From: Haematococcus lacustris
Lineage: Eukaryota > Chlorophyta > Chlorophyceae > Chlamydomonadales > Haematococcaceae
Direction: 5' to 3'
Assembly (NCBI GenBank): GCA_030144725.1
Contig: JASKMD010000029.1
Coordinates: 7,451,070 to 7,515,069 of the forward strand
DNA length: 64,000 nucleotides
In this document: positions 21,851-34,400 of the stretch, one piece after another
How the letters are laid out: each line of letters begins with the position of its first letter
Position numbering within the stretch: position 1 is the stretch's first letter
Program-made: the position numbers and the translations under genes
Notes under the pieces: model-generated
Told to the model about the DNA's origin: nothing
What the model saw: only the letters and a program-made list of their open reading frames with translations
The model's database searches: none

Positions 21851-24800
21851 TCAAGCCACAGCAGCTGCTGCTGTGTCTACTGTTCCCGCTGCGGTTGCTG
21901 CACCAGCTACTGCTGCTGCTGCTGTCGCCCCACTGACAGCTCTGCTTGTACGTCTTAGCACCCGTGCCACTGCCGCTGTGTTGATCATGAACAACAGCTG
22001 CAGCCCAGCTACTTCCACCAAGCTGAGCTGTTGCAGCAGGCAGCTGTCAAACTGTTGCAGCAGCTGGCCGTCCACGTGTAAGGGGCGTCTGCCAGTGTTG
22101 TGGAGCACAAAGCTGCCGTCAGGGCCAAGGACCAGATAGGCCTGCCTGCGGCTGACCTTGGTGGCGGGGCCAGCCTCTCCCAACTCCACATCCACCTCCC
22201 CTTTGCCTTCTGCAGAAGCAGAAGGCCAGGCCAGGCCAGGCCAGGCCAGGTCAGGTCAGGTCAGGCCAGGTCAGGTCAGGTCAGGTCAGGTCAGGTCAGG
22301 CCAGGCCAGGTCAGGTCAGGTCAGGTCAGGTCAGGTCAGGTCAGGTCAGGTCAGGTCAGGTCAGGTCAGGTCAGGTCAGGTCAGGTCAGGTCAGGCCAGG
22401 CCAGGCCAGGCCAGGCCAGGCCAGGCCAGGTCAGGTCAGGTCAGGTCAGGTCAGGTCAGGTCAGGTCAGGTCAGGTCAGGTCAGGTCAGGTCAGGTCAGG
22501 TCAGGTCAGGTCAGGTCAGGTCAGGTCAGGTCAGGTCAGGTCAGGTCAGGTCAGGTCAGGTCAGGTCAGGTCAGGTCAGGTCAGGTCAGGTCAGGTCAGG
22601 TCAGGTCAGGTCAGGTCAGGTCAGGTCAGGTCAGGTCAGGTCAGGTCAGGTCAGGTCAGGTCAGGTCAGGTCAGGTCAGGTCAGGTCAGGTCAGGTCAGG
22701 TCAGGTCAGGTCAGGTCAGGTCAGGTCAGGTCAGGTCAGGTCAGGTCAGGTCAGGTCAGGTCAGGTCAGATTCGCTGTTCTTTATTGCTGCCAACGCATT
22801 TGCGGGCTACCCTCAATGCTGTAACGCTGCGCTTAACAAAACCTCCAGCAAAAGCTCCAGCAAAGGCTGAACTTAGCCTTGCTGCTGTGCCACACTCTGG
22901 AGAGCATGGCCAGCGAGCACGTCTGCTTGGGGTACCGGCATTGCACCCCATGCTTGCCTCACAGTGAACCAGCCCCTGAGTTTGGTGCTGTTGGTGCTGT
23001 TGGTGGTGGCGTTGGAGTTGATGGTGAGGCTGAAGGCCTCCCCCTGAGGCAAGAGCAGCTACCAGGCAGTGACCCACCAGTACTCCTGCCCAGGACCACG
23101 GTGGTGCGGTGGATGAGGTAGCGGCCGCAGCGCCCAGCCAGGCAGGCCAGGGCACCCATTGAGTCCAGCTCCTGCGATACACTCAGCTTGCTAACACGTG
23201 CAGCTTACAGTGACGCGCTTGCGCTCCAGTGTGGCCGCTGTCCCTCACACTTTCGACATGCATGGACGTCAGCATGCAAGCACATTGCTGCTGCTGCTGC
23301 TGCTGCTGTGCATGGGTTGCACCAGGGAAGTGAGCTGTGGGGGGTGCGGCTACTGACTGGCCATGGGAAGATGTGTGAGGGTGGAGGTGAGGGTGAGGGT
23401 GCAAGCCATGGTCAGGCAGTCAAGAGCATTAAATCTGCACACATGCGGCCTTGATGCTCCCTTGCCTTGATGCTCATCTTGCAGCGGCAGGGCGTGTGGG
23501 TGCAGGAGGGGGAGGATCAGGGGACCCGGGGGTGGCAGGGAGGGGCTGAGCAGACTAGGACCCATGCCTGAGGTGCGGTGTGGTGCAGTGGGGTGGGGTG
23601 GTGTTGGTGCAGGGGCCTAGGGCTGGGGCTGGGGCTGGGGCTGAGGCTGGGGCTGAGGCTGAGGCTGGGGCTGGGGCCACATCGCACTGCTTACAGCCAT
23701 CCCAGGTCTGCAGTGAGCTGCCTTCCCCATGCCTTGAGGCACCTGCTGCCATCTTACCACCTTCCATCCAGCCCCTGTCCTGTCAAGTGCTCAGAGTGGG
23801 TGGGGTGTGTGGTAGGCAGATGAGGCTGCGCACCTGCTCAGTGCAGGCGCTCGCCAAGGCCTCAAGCTGCAGCAGCACCGGCAGCTGGGTGGCAAAGCGC
23901 ATGCGCCATGCCTGCACCTGCTGTGGGTGTGGAGGTGGCAGCAGCACCCGCACTGTGGGCCCAGCGGCCAGCTCTGTCTGCCCCACTGTTGTAGGTGCTG
24001 ACACCTTGACCCCTTCAGACTCCCCTAAGCAGCAGGGGTAACAGCCTCCCTCAGGTGCCGCACCGCCTGACCCTGTGGCCCCAGCTGCTGAGGTGCCCCT
24101 GCTGCCATCCCGTGCCTCCTCCACCTCCTCGCCTGCTGCTCCTGCTGCAGGGGGCTGGGAAGGCTGCAGCTGTGCATTTGCAGCTGCTGTGTGGCTGCTG
24201 TCCACTGCTGCTGCTGGGGCGGCGGTGGTTGTGGCAGGGTCAGGGGTAGGGATGGCAGGGGGCAGCAGGGGAGAGGAGGCAGTGGCCTGGCGGGTAACGA
24301 CTGCAGGCCGGGTGGCCAGGGCGGTTAGGTTCGGTTGGTCAGCAGCTCCTAGCTCACACGCTCCTGGCACCCCTAATGCCGGCCCCCCTGCTGCTGCTGC
24401 TGCTGCTGCTACTGGCACTGCCGCTGCTGCTAGTGCTGTTATTGAGCTGGTCTGTAAGGGTTGCGGGGTATCTGGCAGCAGGGCAGGTAGCCCCAGAATG
24501 ATGTCCTCCGCATCTGAGAAGGTGGCAGGGTCAGAGTCTGAGCCATAGCCCAGGACCTCATCCCCATACTCCCCACCAGCAAAGAGCCACCCTGGCTGGC
24601 GCGGGTCTGCAGCTGCAGCTCCTGAGGCTGGCAAGAGGGGCTGGCCAGCTGGGGCTGGAGGCTGGGCGGCTGCTGTACCCTGGCTGGTAGCCTTAGTGTT
24701 AGCAGGGGCCGGAGGGAGGGGAGGGAGCTGCTTCAGAGGGCCAAGCTTGCTGTGCTCCGCCACTGCTCCGCTGCTGGTGCCTGCGTCACTGCCTGCCCGT

Positions 24801-25779
24801 GCCTGTGCTGCAGGGCCTGCCCCTGCCTTCGCCGGTGTCAGCAGGGCGCTTGCTGCATGCACCAGCAGTGAGGCTGACTGCGTCCTGCTGCTGTGCCCCA
24901 GGCCATGCCTACTGGCAGCATTGTCGCACAGCTCTGCACTACCCATGCCTGCCTTGTTGACTGATTGAGGGGTGCCCACTGCGGGCTTGTTGGCCCCTGC
25001 CCCTGCGCCCCAATGGCCTAAAGAGGCAACGCCTGCCCCTGCTCCAGAGTCTAGGGACAGGCCAGGGGCAGAGGCACCGTGGCACAGTAGGCTCGCGCTG
25101 CCTGATGTCCGTGGAGGGCTGGGGGGCAGCTCCAGGGTGCTGGCTGGGGGCGGGGTTACACAGCGGATGGGGGTGGGTGGGCGGGCAGCTGCGGGGCTGG
25201 AACGGGAGGCATGGCCAGGTGGGGAGGAATTGGCAAAATTGGGCAAGGCTGTCTCAGCTCTTTTGGTTGGTGATGGGGAATGAGGTGGTGTGGGGGAGTG
25301 ATGGAGTGGAGAAGGTGCGGCTTGAAAAGATAGCTGGGGTGCACGGCTGTGGTCCTGAGCCAGCATCTCACGGAGTGTTGCTGGGATGCTGCCTTTTTGT
25401 GAAGCTGCATTATGAGCTGTTTCTGTAGACACTGTCGTTGCAGCTGCACCAGACAGAGCAAAGGCTGTGTGGCAGGCATGCAGTTCTTCCAGGGTCGCGT
25501 AGTACTCTACCTGCAGTCGGGTACATCCGAAGTACTCCGATAACAGCCCAGGTTCCATGCATAATGTGCAAGCTCGCAACGAACCTTGTACACTGCAAAC
25601 AGCTTGTCGAGAGCTGCAAGCTGCTTCTGCAGAAACTCTGTAGCAGAAGCAGCTGGAAGTGTTGTGATGGGTGATTCAAGCAGCTGCACGGCGTCCTGCG
25701 CCACGCAACCGCAATGCTCCGGAAAGACAATCGACGAAGTAGGCGGCAGGCCCGCTGTCCTCTTTCGCTTGGAACCCAT
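21851..25779 (-). CDS. MCRS1: MCRS1-like FHA-domain protein (chromatin/INO80-type), multi-exon
   Basis: MCRS1 is a nuclear FHA protein found in INO80 and NSL chromatin complexes. The C-terminal FHA domain is the evidence: exon near 23000-23170 gives LAGRCGRYLIHRTTVVLGRS, and the last exon (21851 to about 22215) gives VDVELGEAGPATKVSRRQAY, LVLGPDGSFVLHNTGRRPLH and FMINTAAVARVLR, matching human MCRS1 FHA including the GR-S-SR-x-H-N layout (here SRRQ). The start is ATG 25779 (MGSKRKRTAG). Exon 1 is 25585-25779; a 74-bp GT-AG intron joins it to exon 2 (23834-25510), which is long, Ala/Pro-rich and acidic (GGEYGDEVLGYGSDSDPATF). The splice inside the FHA domain spans a pentamer satellite and was not fixed to the base. 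The usual MCRS N-terminal domain is not evident to me. Confidence 0.8.
22222..22768. repeat. Pentanucleotide satellite (TCAGG)n, about 0.55 kb
   Basis: More than 100 tandem TCAGG units, with runs of CCAGG variants near the left end and at about 22391-22430. It lies in the intron splitting the FHA domain of the MCRS1-like gene. Since five and three share no factor, all frames are open and give (GQVRS)n-type artefact proteins. Confidence 0.97.
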
Positions 25780-26392
25780 ATGATGCAGGCAACAGTGGCA
25801 GAGCTAGTATTAGAAAACGTACTCTCCAGACCATCACCGCTTTTGTTACATGCCAACTAACTTGGATTGTGGGCGCGCGATGTGCTCTTACTCTCTGGTC
25901 GCCTCCCCTCCCCATCAGCACAGATTCTCAGCTGTAGCTCAAGCTCGTCTAATCTGCTCAATAGCATTATGTGAAAAGTTATCTGTAGTAACACGCATGC
26001 TGATGGTTCATAGGCGTAACAAGGCTAGCAGATTGGGCGAATCGTCTGGACATATCTCTCACTGTGTACACTGTACAGACATGCATGATTTCCTTGTCGC
26101 CGACTGTCACATGGGGTACGCGATGTTGTGGTCTGGCCGACGGTCCTGTTGCGGGCCAGGGCCCTGCCGCACGCCCAAGCCCAAAGCGAGGAAATGTATC
26201 GCCCTGCTGCGAAAGTCGTTACGCAGGTCAGTGGTCAGTGGGCCAGCCACTTATACGCATCGTTGCACACATTAACCCAGGCATTGTGAGGCCTTCCAGG
26301 CCATGTGACTTCGTAACCCTCATCCTGCTCTGCCATTCTGATGCAGCATGTTGGTTAGTCCCTTCTGATGTCGCTGCTTGCCTTGCAGGTCC

Positions 26393-28008
26393 ATGGATGC
26401 TGAGCACATTACTACGAACACAAGCAACGATTTGGTAACATATGATGAGGTGCAGACCGCAGCTAAGAATCGGTGAGCCCTCAAATTCCAACCGGCTACG
26501 GCTGCCGCAGCGATAAGTACCGAATGAGTGTTTGCATCGCAGGGGTCTGGCACTCAGGCTTCAGGAGGTAGGCCTATACTACAAGATCAGCTGCCACCAA
26601 GGTGACCACAGGCAACTTGGGTTTCCATCACAGCTCAAGTACAGAGTTTAGGTTGGGCAAAGCAGGGGGTGGGGCAAGAAGAGTAGTTTGCATTGCTGTG
26701 CCATATGAGCTTGCCCCCCATGGCCTGCTCCAACCTCACATGGGACACGTATGATGTACATGAAGGCAGACACAGATCACTTCTCCAGTCCGTGTCCAGC
26801 TTAGGCACTCCAGTCCGTGTCATTGCACCAGATGACGGCACAGGCAACGCGGGGGTTGGCAAGCTGCTGGCAGTGACTACTGGATTTGTGGTGCCCCTGC
26901 TGGGCATCCTGCACTGCGAGGCGCTGCAGGTGTTTACTCGCGGGTGAGGGCGGGTGCCTGAGCCACAGCCTGAGCCACAGCAGCCCAACAGACGATAGCT
27001 GCAGATGCTCCACATGGCAGGGCCCTGCCAAAAGACAGTTGTAGGCCGCATGCCATGCTAGCCAGCATGTCACAGGCTTTGCATCGCCACCCAAGCGTTG
27101 AGAGTAATGTTTGCCAGGTGTGGTCATGCTGGTGAAGTACGTGCGCCCTGTGGTTGCACCCTGTTGCTTGCTGCTACCCCAAGCACCCTGTGGGCCTGCA
27201 GACAACCCTGCATCTGGCGTGAGTCACCCAATGTATTTGGTTTGTCACACCAATGAGCAGGCAGCTGATCCATGGCGCGCAGGATCTAGCCACCCCTCCC
27301 CCCTTCCTTGTGTGTGGCAGGATGAAGGGTGACCAAGGTGACCAAGTTCGAGGTGGGGCACTGGGCCTGGGACTGGTCATGGGAGGTGCCGTGTTCAGCC
27401 ATGGTGCTCGTCGGGGCTGCAAGAAGGCCGAGATCCTCGCTATCAGAGACGATGGTGGGTTCCAGCTACTGCCTTAGGCTGCCATGCTCCAGATTGCAAA
27501 CAACTGACTGCTGGGTAGCTTGCTTCCACAGGACACGCACAAGCCCTGCACATCTCTGGGCATTCCTCACCTACACATGATGATCCTAGTTAAGCCCATG
27601 CACTTCTTCTACACTAGGGCACGGACAGTTTCCTTCACAACGCCATGACTTTCTTGTCGCTTCACTTCCCTAATGCTGGGCGATGATATTGACAGTAAGA
27701 TGGCACGGCAGGCTGAGTACGCCTGCTTGCTTGTTATGGCTGCAGACGTTACGTGGAAGAGGTTGGTTCGTTACTACCGATTCTTCGGCTTCGAGCCGGT
27801 GCGTGAGGTTACAGGCGATCTGGTGGCCGACGTACCCCACCTCTTGGTCTGGGGCGGGCCTGGGACGCGTATGGATGCCGACGTGATGCGCATGTTGGCC
27901 CGGTGGTCTCCGGCGCTGAAGCGCGCAGCGCGGCAGGGCCAAATAGAACGGGACACGCAAGAGCAGTCTAAGTTGCTGCAGAACACTGGCCACACCCAGA
28001 GACTGTGA
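26393..28008 (+). CDS. GNAT-family N-acetyltransferase, multi-exon
   Basis: GNAT enzymes move acetyl groups from acetyl-CoA to amines. Exons 26389-26472, 26543-26601, one ending at 26942, 27321-27454 and 27746-28008 close in phase at the junctions that I could test (26472/26543, 26942/27321, 27454/27746). The start is ATG 26393 (MDAEHITTNTSNDLVTYDEV). Later exons read AVTTGFVVPLLGILHCEALQ, then GGALGLGLVMGGAVFSHGAR with AEILAIRDDDV, then RLVRYYRFFGFEPVREVTGD and LLVWGGPGTRMDADV. The last two blocks are the GNAT beta4/alpha3 (acetyl-CoA) and C-terminal YY-GF motifs of a plant/algal subfamily. The acceptor of the middle exon (about 26690-26750) is uncertain and a plastid-targeting sequence is not obvious. 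The gene is divergent from the MCRS1-like gene, starting about 610 bp away. Confidence 0.85.
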
Positions 28009-28144
28009 CTTGCTGGCACCCTGTAGCGGGCGCCCGCACGTCGCAGTCCATAAGACTTATCGCCGCAGGCAATAGCTATCGTTGCGCATGGTTACAGTGC
28101 GCAGCGAATGACCCAGAGCAATACGAAGGTGTAGGTGGCTCTGG

Positions 28145-28149
28145 TGTAA
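28145..28149 (+). promoter_or_regulatory. TGTAA polyadenylation-type signal after the GNAT gene
   Basis: TGTAA is the usual poly(A) signal in chlorophycean algae. It lies 137 bp after the stop codon of the acetyltransferase. The motif is short, so chance is possible. Confidence 0.4.
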
Positions 28150-28244
28150 AGGTGTTAGCTGTGCTCGCTGCTGTCAGGTGCACAAGGTGGGGCTGGGTGC
28201 CAGCTCAGAGCCAGTCCTCAGAGGCCCAGGCCCAGGCCCAGGCT

Positions 28245-28355
28245 GCCCAGGCTGTCTGTCCCTGGCGTGGCTGTATACCTTGGCCGCTGCAGTTAGTAAT
28301 CCGTCACACAACCGTATATTGTCACGGAAAACCCAAGTTGCTTGCAGAGGCCACG
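28245..28355 (+). mobile_element. Lone 5' end of a Fanzor lineage A element
   Basis: This matches the 5' end of the other lineage A copies from CTGTCTGTCCCTGGCGTGG through the hairpin to the GTTGCTTGCAGAGGCCAC stretch. The sequence then switches directly to an inverted lineage B fragment; the rest of the element is missing. Confidence 0.8.
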
Positions 28356-28369
28356 TAGGGGGGCCTGAG

Positions 28370-28590
28370 CATGGGCAGGGGGAGGAGGGTTGGGCGGCAC
28401 CTGATGGCACCATGACAGGTCCCGCTCATACTTCGCATGCCGCTGGCTCCAGGCTGGACGCACCAGCCGCGGGTTGACCTGGCCTGCTGGGGGTACCCAG
28501 TCTGCAGGCCTGGGCTGGTCAGGTGGTAGGTGCAGCTCACAAGGCTGGCGGGCATGCACTGAGGAGCTGACACGGCTGGTGTAGTGGGTC
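28370..28590 (-). pseudogene. Fanzor lineage B fragment (RuvC-II to Cys-containing block)
   Basis: The minus strand reads SRVSSSVHARQPCELHLPPD, then [20 protein letters not shown], closely matching the lineage B copy at 15.2-15.4 kb and differing from lineage A. Neither the catalytic DE nor RuvC-III is present. It is fused to the lone lineage A 5' end. Confidence 0.75.
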
Positions 28591-28940
28591 CATTACATAC
28601 ATATTAAATGGAGTTGTCCCCACAGTTACCAGCTGAACTGGAGTAGCGCAGCAATGCGCCTAACTCGACTCTAGCTCGACAGCTGGTGCACCTCCCTCAA
28701 CAGCCAAGGGGCCAGTGGCAAGTAACAGCCCCAGCCGCCACTGGCACCTCACGGTGACCGGCTCGGGCTTGGCATCAGCTTATTGTATCTGGCTGCAACA
28801 AGTTTAGTCCAGACCCAGAAAAGGGGCGTAAAGAACCGTTGCTGACGGTGTAGAAGTCCGTAATGTCCAGCAGGGGGGTTCAGCTGTGGGATGCTAGGGC
28901 AGTTCAATCCAGTGCTGCAGGCGTCCTGGTCGTGAGCTGC

Positions 28941-31368
28941 TCAGCTGGACACGGACTTGTGGAAATGCACATGCACCCACTTCTGATCCTTTAGCTCCCA
29001 CACCCGGGTTTCCTGAGCCAGGGCAGCAGGCAGCAGGTGGTAGGTGGCAGGCAGCAGGTGGTAGGTGGCAGGCAGCAGGCGAGCCCGGGTTTCCTGGGGC
29101 AGCAGTGGCAGCAGTGGCAGTGGTGGTGGCATGCAAAGCAAACATCACTCACGGCACTAAGCAGATGCAGCAGGCACACAGCAGCAGGAGGGGCTGCCGG
29201 TTCTGAAGCCAGGCGTATTCACCCTGCAACCCTGCAATTCACCCTGCAATAGCACCCTGCGTATCCACCCTGCAACCCTGCAATAGCACGGCAGCGGCTG
29301 AGGCTATACGGAGCCCAGGACCGGGCGCTGGAGCAGTTTTTCAACAAGGTGAGGGTGGGTGGGTGGGTAGGTGTATGGGAGGGAGGGAGGGTAAGGGACT
29401 GAGTACTTGATTGTGCCATGCCTAACCTGGTGTCACCATGTCAGCCATCATGTGTGTGCCTTGTGTGCATGGCTGCAGTTGAAGGAGGACATGGCGGAGT
29501 TGTCCATGAATCGCCATGGGCATGCCAAGCAGCTGGTGGTGTTCTTTGGTGCAGCTACCATTGGCACTGGGGGTGGGTGGGGTGCTGACGCGGTGCTGCG
29601 AGCCTGCTGCAAGGTGGTGTGCAGGCCCAGGGGCGCAGGCCAGGGGCGCAGGCCAGGGGCGAGGCAGGGTGGTGCTCGTGGATGAGCACCGCACCAGCCG
29701 GGTCAGCTCAGCAGTGAATGGCCAGCAGCCCTGTGAGGAGGAGCTGGACAAACTCAGTGCCACAAGGCCTGCAGGCTGGAAGCCCCCAGCAGGGCAGGTG
29801 GAACCCCGCCTGGTGCGCCCAGCCTGGAGCCAGGAGCGTGGCCAGCCAGTGCGGGGCCTGATGTGGTGCCCTGTAGTGGCCCCCCGCAAGCCCCCACAGG
29901 CCCCACGCAGCAGCCAGGCAGCCACACAGCCAGCAGCCTCAGATCCAGGGACCAGCACTCCCCCTCCAGCCAAGCGCAGCAAGCCGGCAGCTGAGCCCAC
30001 CAAGGGCAAGGGCAATGCTGCCAAAGCCAAGCCAGCACCACAGCCAGGCAGGTGGCTGGACAGGGACTGCAATGCAGCATTGAACATGCAGCGCATTGGG
30101 GAGAGCAGGTGGCGGCCGCTGGAGCTGTGCTACTGGCCAGACCAGGGAGCTCTGCCAGCCAAGGGCAAGGAGTACCCTGGCCTGGGCTACAAGCGGCTGC
30201 GAGACAAGCCCCCCAGTCTAGTTAGTGGCTGCTAGTGGCTGCTAGTGGCTGCTAGTAGGTAATTCTGATCCGGCTCAAATGGAGGCCCTAGTGAGGGACA
30301 AGAGGGCTGCCGGTTCTGCCTGCTCATAGCCGTGGGGCAGGACACTGGTTTGCCACTTCCGCATTCCCATGTCCATGTACATGTGCATGGTGTACACTAC
30401 ATTAGCACACTTCACGCTTTCCATAGTGTGACTGCACACTGGGACTGCAGCGGAGACAGTTTACACATAGCTAACCAGACTGACCTATCGGTGCCCATGT
30501 ATCAGGTCAGCACACACCACAGCACATGATTTTGCCACCACAGCAGTCACCTTCAACACCCTCATCACCTCCCAGCGCCCCCAGGAGCAGCACCAACAGA
30601 GCACTGAGGCGCCCCTGCCTCACTGGCCCGCACAGCATACCCACTCTATTCAACATGGAACAAGGTGTTGTCTGTGGGTTATCTCACTCAACTACATCTT
30701 CATCAATACAGCATCATTGGTCACAAAGCTCTTTAGGCAGCATGGGTAGTGGGGTGAGCGGTGACAGCGGTGACACGTTCCCTGCCAGACCAGTGGGCTC
30801 CCTGTCAAAACTGCCAGCTTGATGCTCACAAGACGGACAACCTGCTTAGCTATTAGGCCCTATGGGGTGGTTGCGGGCCCAGCCATCCTTGCTCCGCCGG
30901 TACTCTGCAGCCCGGTGCAAGCTCTGCCTGACCGTCACACATCACTGCATGTCCCACTAGCTGTCCTGCAGAGCTGTGCAGAACAGTCACAGCCCGCACC
31001 TGAGCCCGCACCGTCACGGGGTCGCGCCCCACCATCTTCTGCACCAGCCGGGTGTATGCCACCACGGCCCCGCTGCTGCCCAGCATGTACACCTGAAGTC
31101 AAGCACAGGTACAGGCACAGGTACAGGCACAGGTGCGGGCACAGGTACAGGCACAGGTGCGGGCACAGGTACAGGCACAGGTGCGGGCATGGGTGTGGAT
31201 ATACTGACAGGGTCAACCAGTGGTTCTTTAATGCCATGCACCGAGCGATGACTGTGACTGAGCGACTGATGAAGTGACTGAGTCGGGTCAATGGAGCCAT
31301 GGCGGCAGTGGTAGTAGAAGATGGCGGCACCAGCAGGAAGCATGTGGACACATGGCAGCAGCAGCAGC

Positions 31369-31429
<61 letters not shown>

Positions 31430-34400
31430 CTGGCAGCCGCAGCCGGGTGCATTACTGCATCTCTGTGCATTACAGCATTACATTACTACCCTCCATGCAG
31501 CCCAACAAGACTCATTCAGCAAGGAATAACATGTTAGGCTGTGGGTAATCTCACTCAGCTATTACAATCAAGTTGTAGCAGCCTCGGTCTCATTACGGCT
31601 GGAGGCTGCGCTTGGATCTCATCTCATCCCATCCTCCTGCCCAGTGCCATGTAACATTGTACACAAGCCATGCCATGCCTCAACCTCTACAGAGGTAACA
31701 GCCTTGCCTATGACTCTTCCTCCTAAGCAGAGTCTCTCCTCCTAAGCAGCTTAAGGGTGTATGCATAGCCCAGGAAGGAGGCTCCCTCTGCTCCCTCCTC
31801 CAAGCTGCACCCTCCCTCATCCATGCAGCACGCAGTGTGTGCAGTCAGGCCGTGCAGTGGCTCCAAGGACGAGGGCAGCATGCAGGCAGGCAGTGAGAGT
31901 GGCAACCCTATGAGCCGTGTAGCAGCCATAGGGGCCCCCTGGGCAGCTGCTCACACATGGATGGCTTTGTGAAGGCGGCAGCAGGGAGGTTATGAGGGAG
32001 GGGTGGCGGCTGTGTGCAGTGGGTGATTCAACGGAGTTAAGCAGAGGTCAGCGCAAAGCAAGCCAGTGATCATGACGGAGGAGAGGGGAATTGAACCCAA
32101 GACCTCGTGCAGGCATCTGGCACACAATCGTGCAGGCAGACAAGGACACCTTTGGCTACCTTTGGCCCTGCCATAGTGTTGAGCACGCACGGCTTGGCCG
32201 GGTCCACGGGTGCAGGGCTGCAATTGTCCTGAATGAACAAGTGCCACAGGCAAGACCAGCCAAGGTTTAGATGCTGAGGAGCCTGGCAGTATGCAGCCGT
32301 ACAAGGGAAGTGCAGTAAGGTGCACGCCACTGTGCACACTGTTCATATCACTACATGTTGCACTAGCTGGCATGCAGCCATGCTGCAGAGCTGTGCATGT
32401 GCGGTACGACTCATGCATCTCCTTCATCGACTGCCACACCTCTGACTGCCATGGTTATGTGCCCAAATTCACCCACCACAGCTATGGTTTCCTGGGGCAG
32501 CAGTGGCAGTGGCGGTGGCATTTTAAGCAAACATCACTCACAGCACTAAGCAGATGCAGCAGGTACACAACAGCAGGACGGGCTGCCGATTCTGTACAGC
32601 CACCCAACCACAACTCCCCATCGAAGCTGAGGCCGCCACTGAGGTCCTCAGAGGCCCTGCGCTGCCCAGGCTGTCTGTCCCTGGCGTGGCTGTATACCTT
32701 GGCTGCTGCAGTTAGTAATCCGTCACACAACCGTATATTGTCACTGAAAACCCAAGTTGCTTGCAGAGGCCACCGCAAGTCGCACTGCGCATCGCGTGAT
32801 GGCTAAGAAGAAGCACAAGAAGGACCCGGGAAAGAAACAGAAAGGTGCGTGTCACCAGCCGACTGTGAGATTACGCGGTATGTGATAACCCGTCGCTCCT
32901 GTTGGTCCCATCGCAGCGTCTCGTTCCGCTCAAGGCAAGCAACGACAGGCGCGTCGGGATGGCTGGACCACGCGCAAAGCGCAGCGCCCGCCTGGCAGCC
33001 CTTGCACCCGCAGCACCCACTGGCCCACCCTTGCCCCTTGATTGCGAGGACCCCCTGATGCTCAGGCAGCTGAAAGACTTCTGCATGTTCATCGCCAACC
33101 CCAACTTCAAGACATGCTACAACCAGCTGCAGCGGCGCCTTGTTCGGCACCGCCACCCCATGCTCATGCCAGCCTTTGAGGACCCCAGCAACAAGGCGCT
33201 GCTGGACAAGCTGCAGGAGCTGTGCAGCATGAAGCTGACGGGTGACGCCAACACCATCGACGCACACTCCATGCAGCTGGCGGTGGCCATGCAGCAGCAT
33301 TACTCCAACCCAGGCAAGTAATGGTGGTGACTTGACCCTGGACTTGGACCTGGACCTGGACCTGTACCTGACCTAGACCTGACCTGACCTGACCTGACCT
33401 TATACCTGACCCTGACCCTGACCTGACCTGACCTGCAGAGCGGGTTGTCAAGCTGTACGCCAAGGCTGCCAGGGCCCAGCTAGGCTGGAGCGGTGAGGAG
33501 GCGCAGCTGTTCATCAAGATGGCGTGCGGATATGGCATCAACGCCCGCAGCTCGAAGCTGAAGGCCGCCACCCTGGACAAGGGCCATGTGGCGGACCTGA
33601 TAGAGGAGGCCAACACGCACCGTCGCCTACTGGGCATGAAGAAGCAAGGCTCCCTGCAGGACACCCTGCCCTTGCCCTGCCGCATGCGCCATGCAGTGCA
33701 TGTGTGTCGGTGGCTAGAGCAGTGGAAGCAGCCCCAGTGGCAGAGCCAGCACTGAGCCATCACTGGGCCAGGTGGTTCGACACCAACAAGCTTCGCAACA
33801 AGGAGTTTGCTTTCGAGAGGTTGGTGGACACAGATGGTGTCAGCGTGTGCGTGCACTACACGCGCCCCCTTCCCCTCCTCCAGCCCCACCTCCAGCTGCC
33901 AGCAGCAGCAGCACCAGCAGCCGCCCAAGTGCAGCAGCAGCAGCGGCTCATGCAGTGGGCCCCCCCCACATAGGCAGGGGCATAGCTGAGATGCGGGAGT
34001 TTGTGTTTGACTCAGACACACAGATTGGGGTGGGCATCGACCCCGGCGTCACCCAGGCCGTCAGCGCAGCCTCTGGGGTGTGGGATCCAGCAACAGGCCA
34101 GCTCATGGCAGAACAGCTGCGCCGGTGGAAGCTGACCAAGGGCCAGGTGAAGCATGCAAGCGGCTTGGACAGTGCCCGCCGTGACACTGAGCGGTGGCTA
34201 GCACCAATCAAGCCCCACCTCCAGCACCTGGCAGCAGCAAGCTCAGCCGGCACCTCCCTGGAGGCCAACCTGAAGCACATCACCGTCACCCTGGCCACCT
34301 GGGATGCGGTGTGGGAGGTGTACCTGGACCCCAAGTGGGCACGGCAGCGGCTGAGGCTGTACGGACCCCAGGACCGGGCGCTGGAGCAGTTCTTCAACAA

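Noticed and set aside
22100..22967. Two frames of about 260 codons, Gly-Gln-Val-Arg-Ser repeats
   Set aside because: They are artefacts of the TCAGG satellite inside the MCRS1-like intron.
29422..30096. Antisense frames across Fanzor copies (for example 224 codons, Leu/Ala/Gly-rich)
   Set aside because: They are shadows of the Fanzor coding strand, and recur wherever lineage A occurs.
32075..32160. tRNA gene (GGGTTCAATTCCC on the minus strand)
   Set aside because: Only a T-arm-like stretch is present; no acceptor, D-arm or anticodon stem can be drawn, and it overlaps the splice region next to the CaMKII-domain exon 32160-32228.
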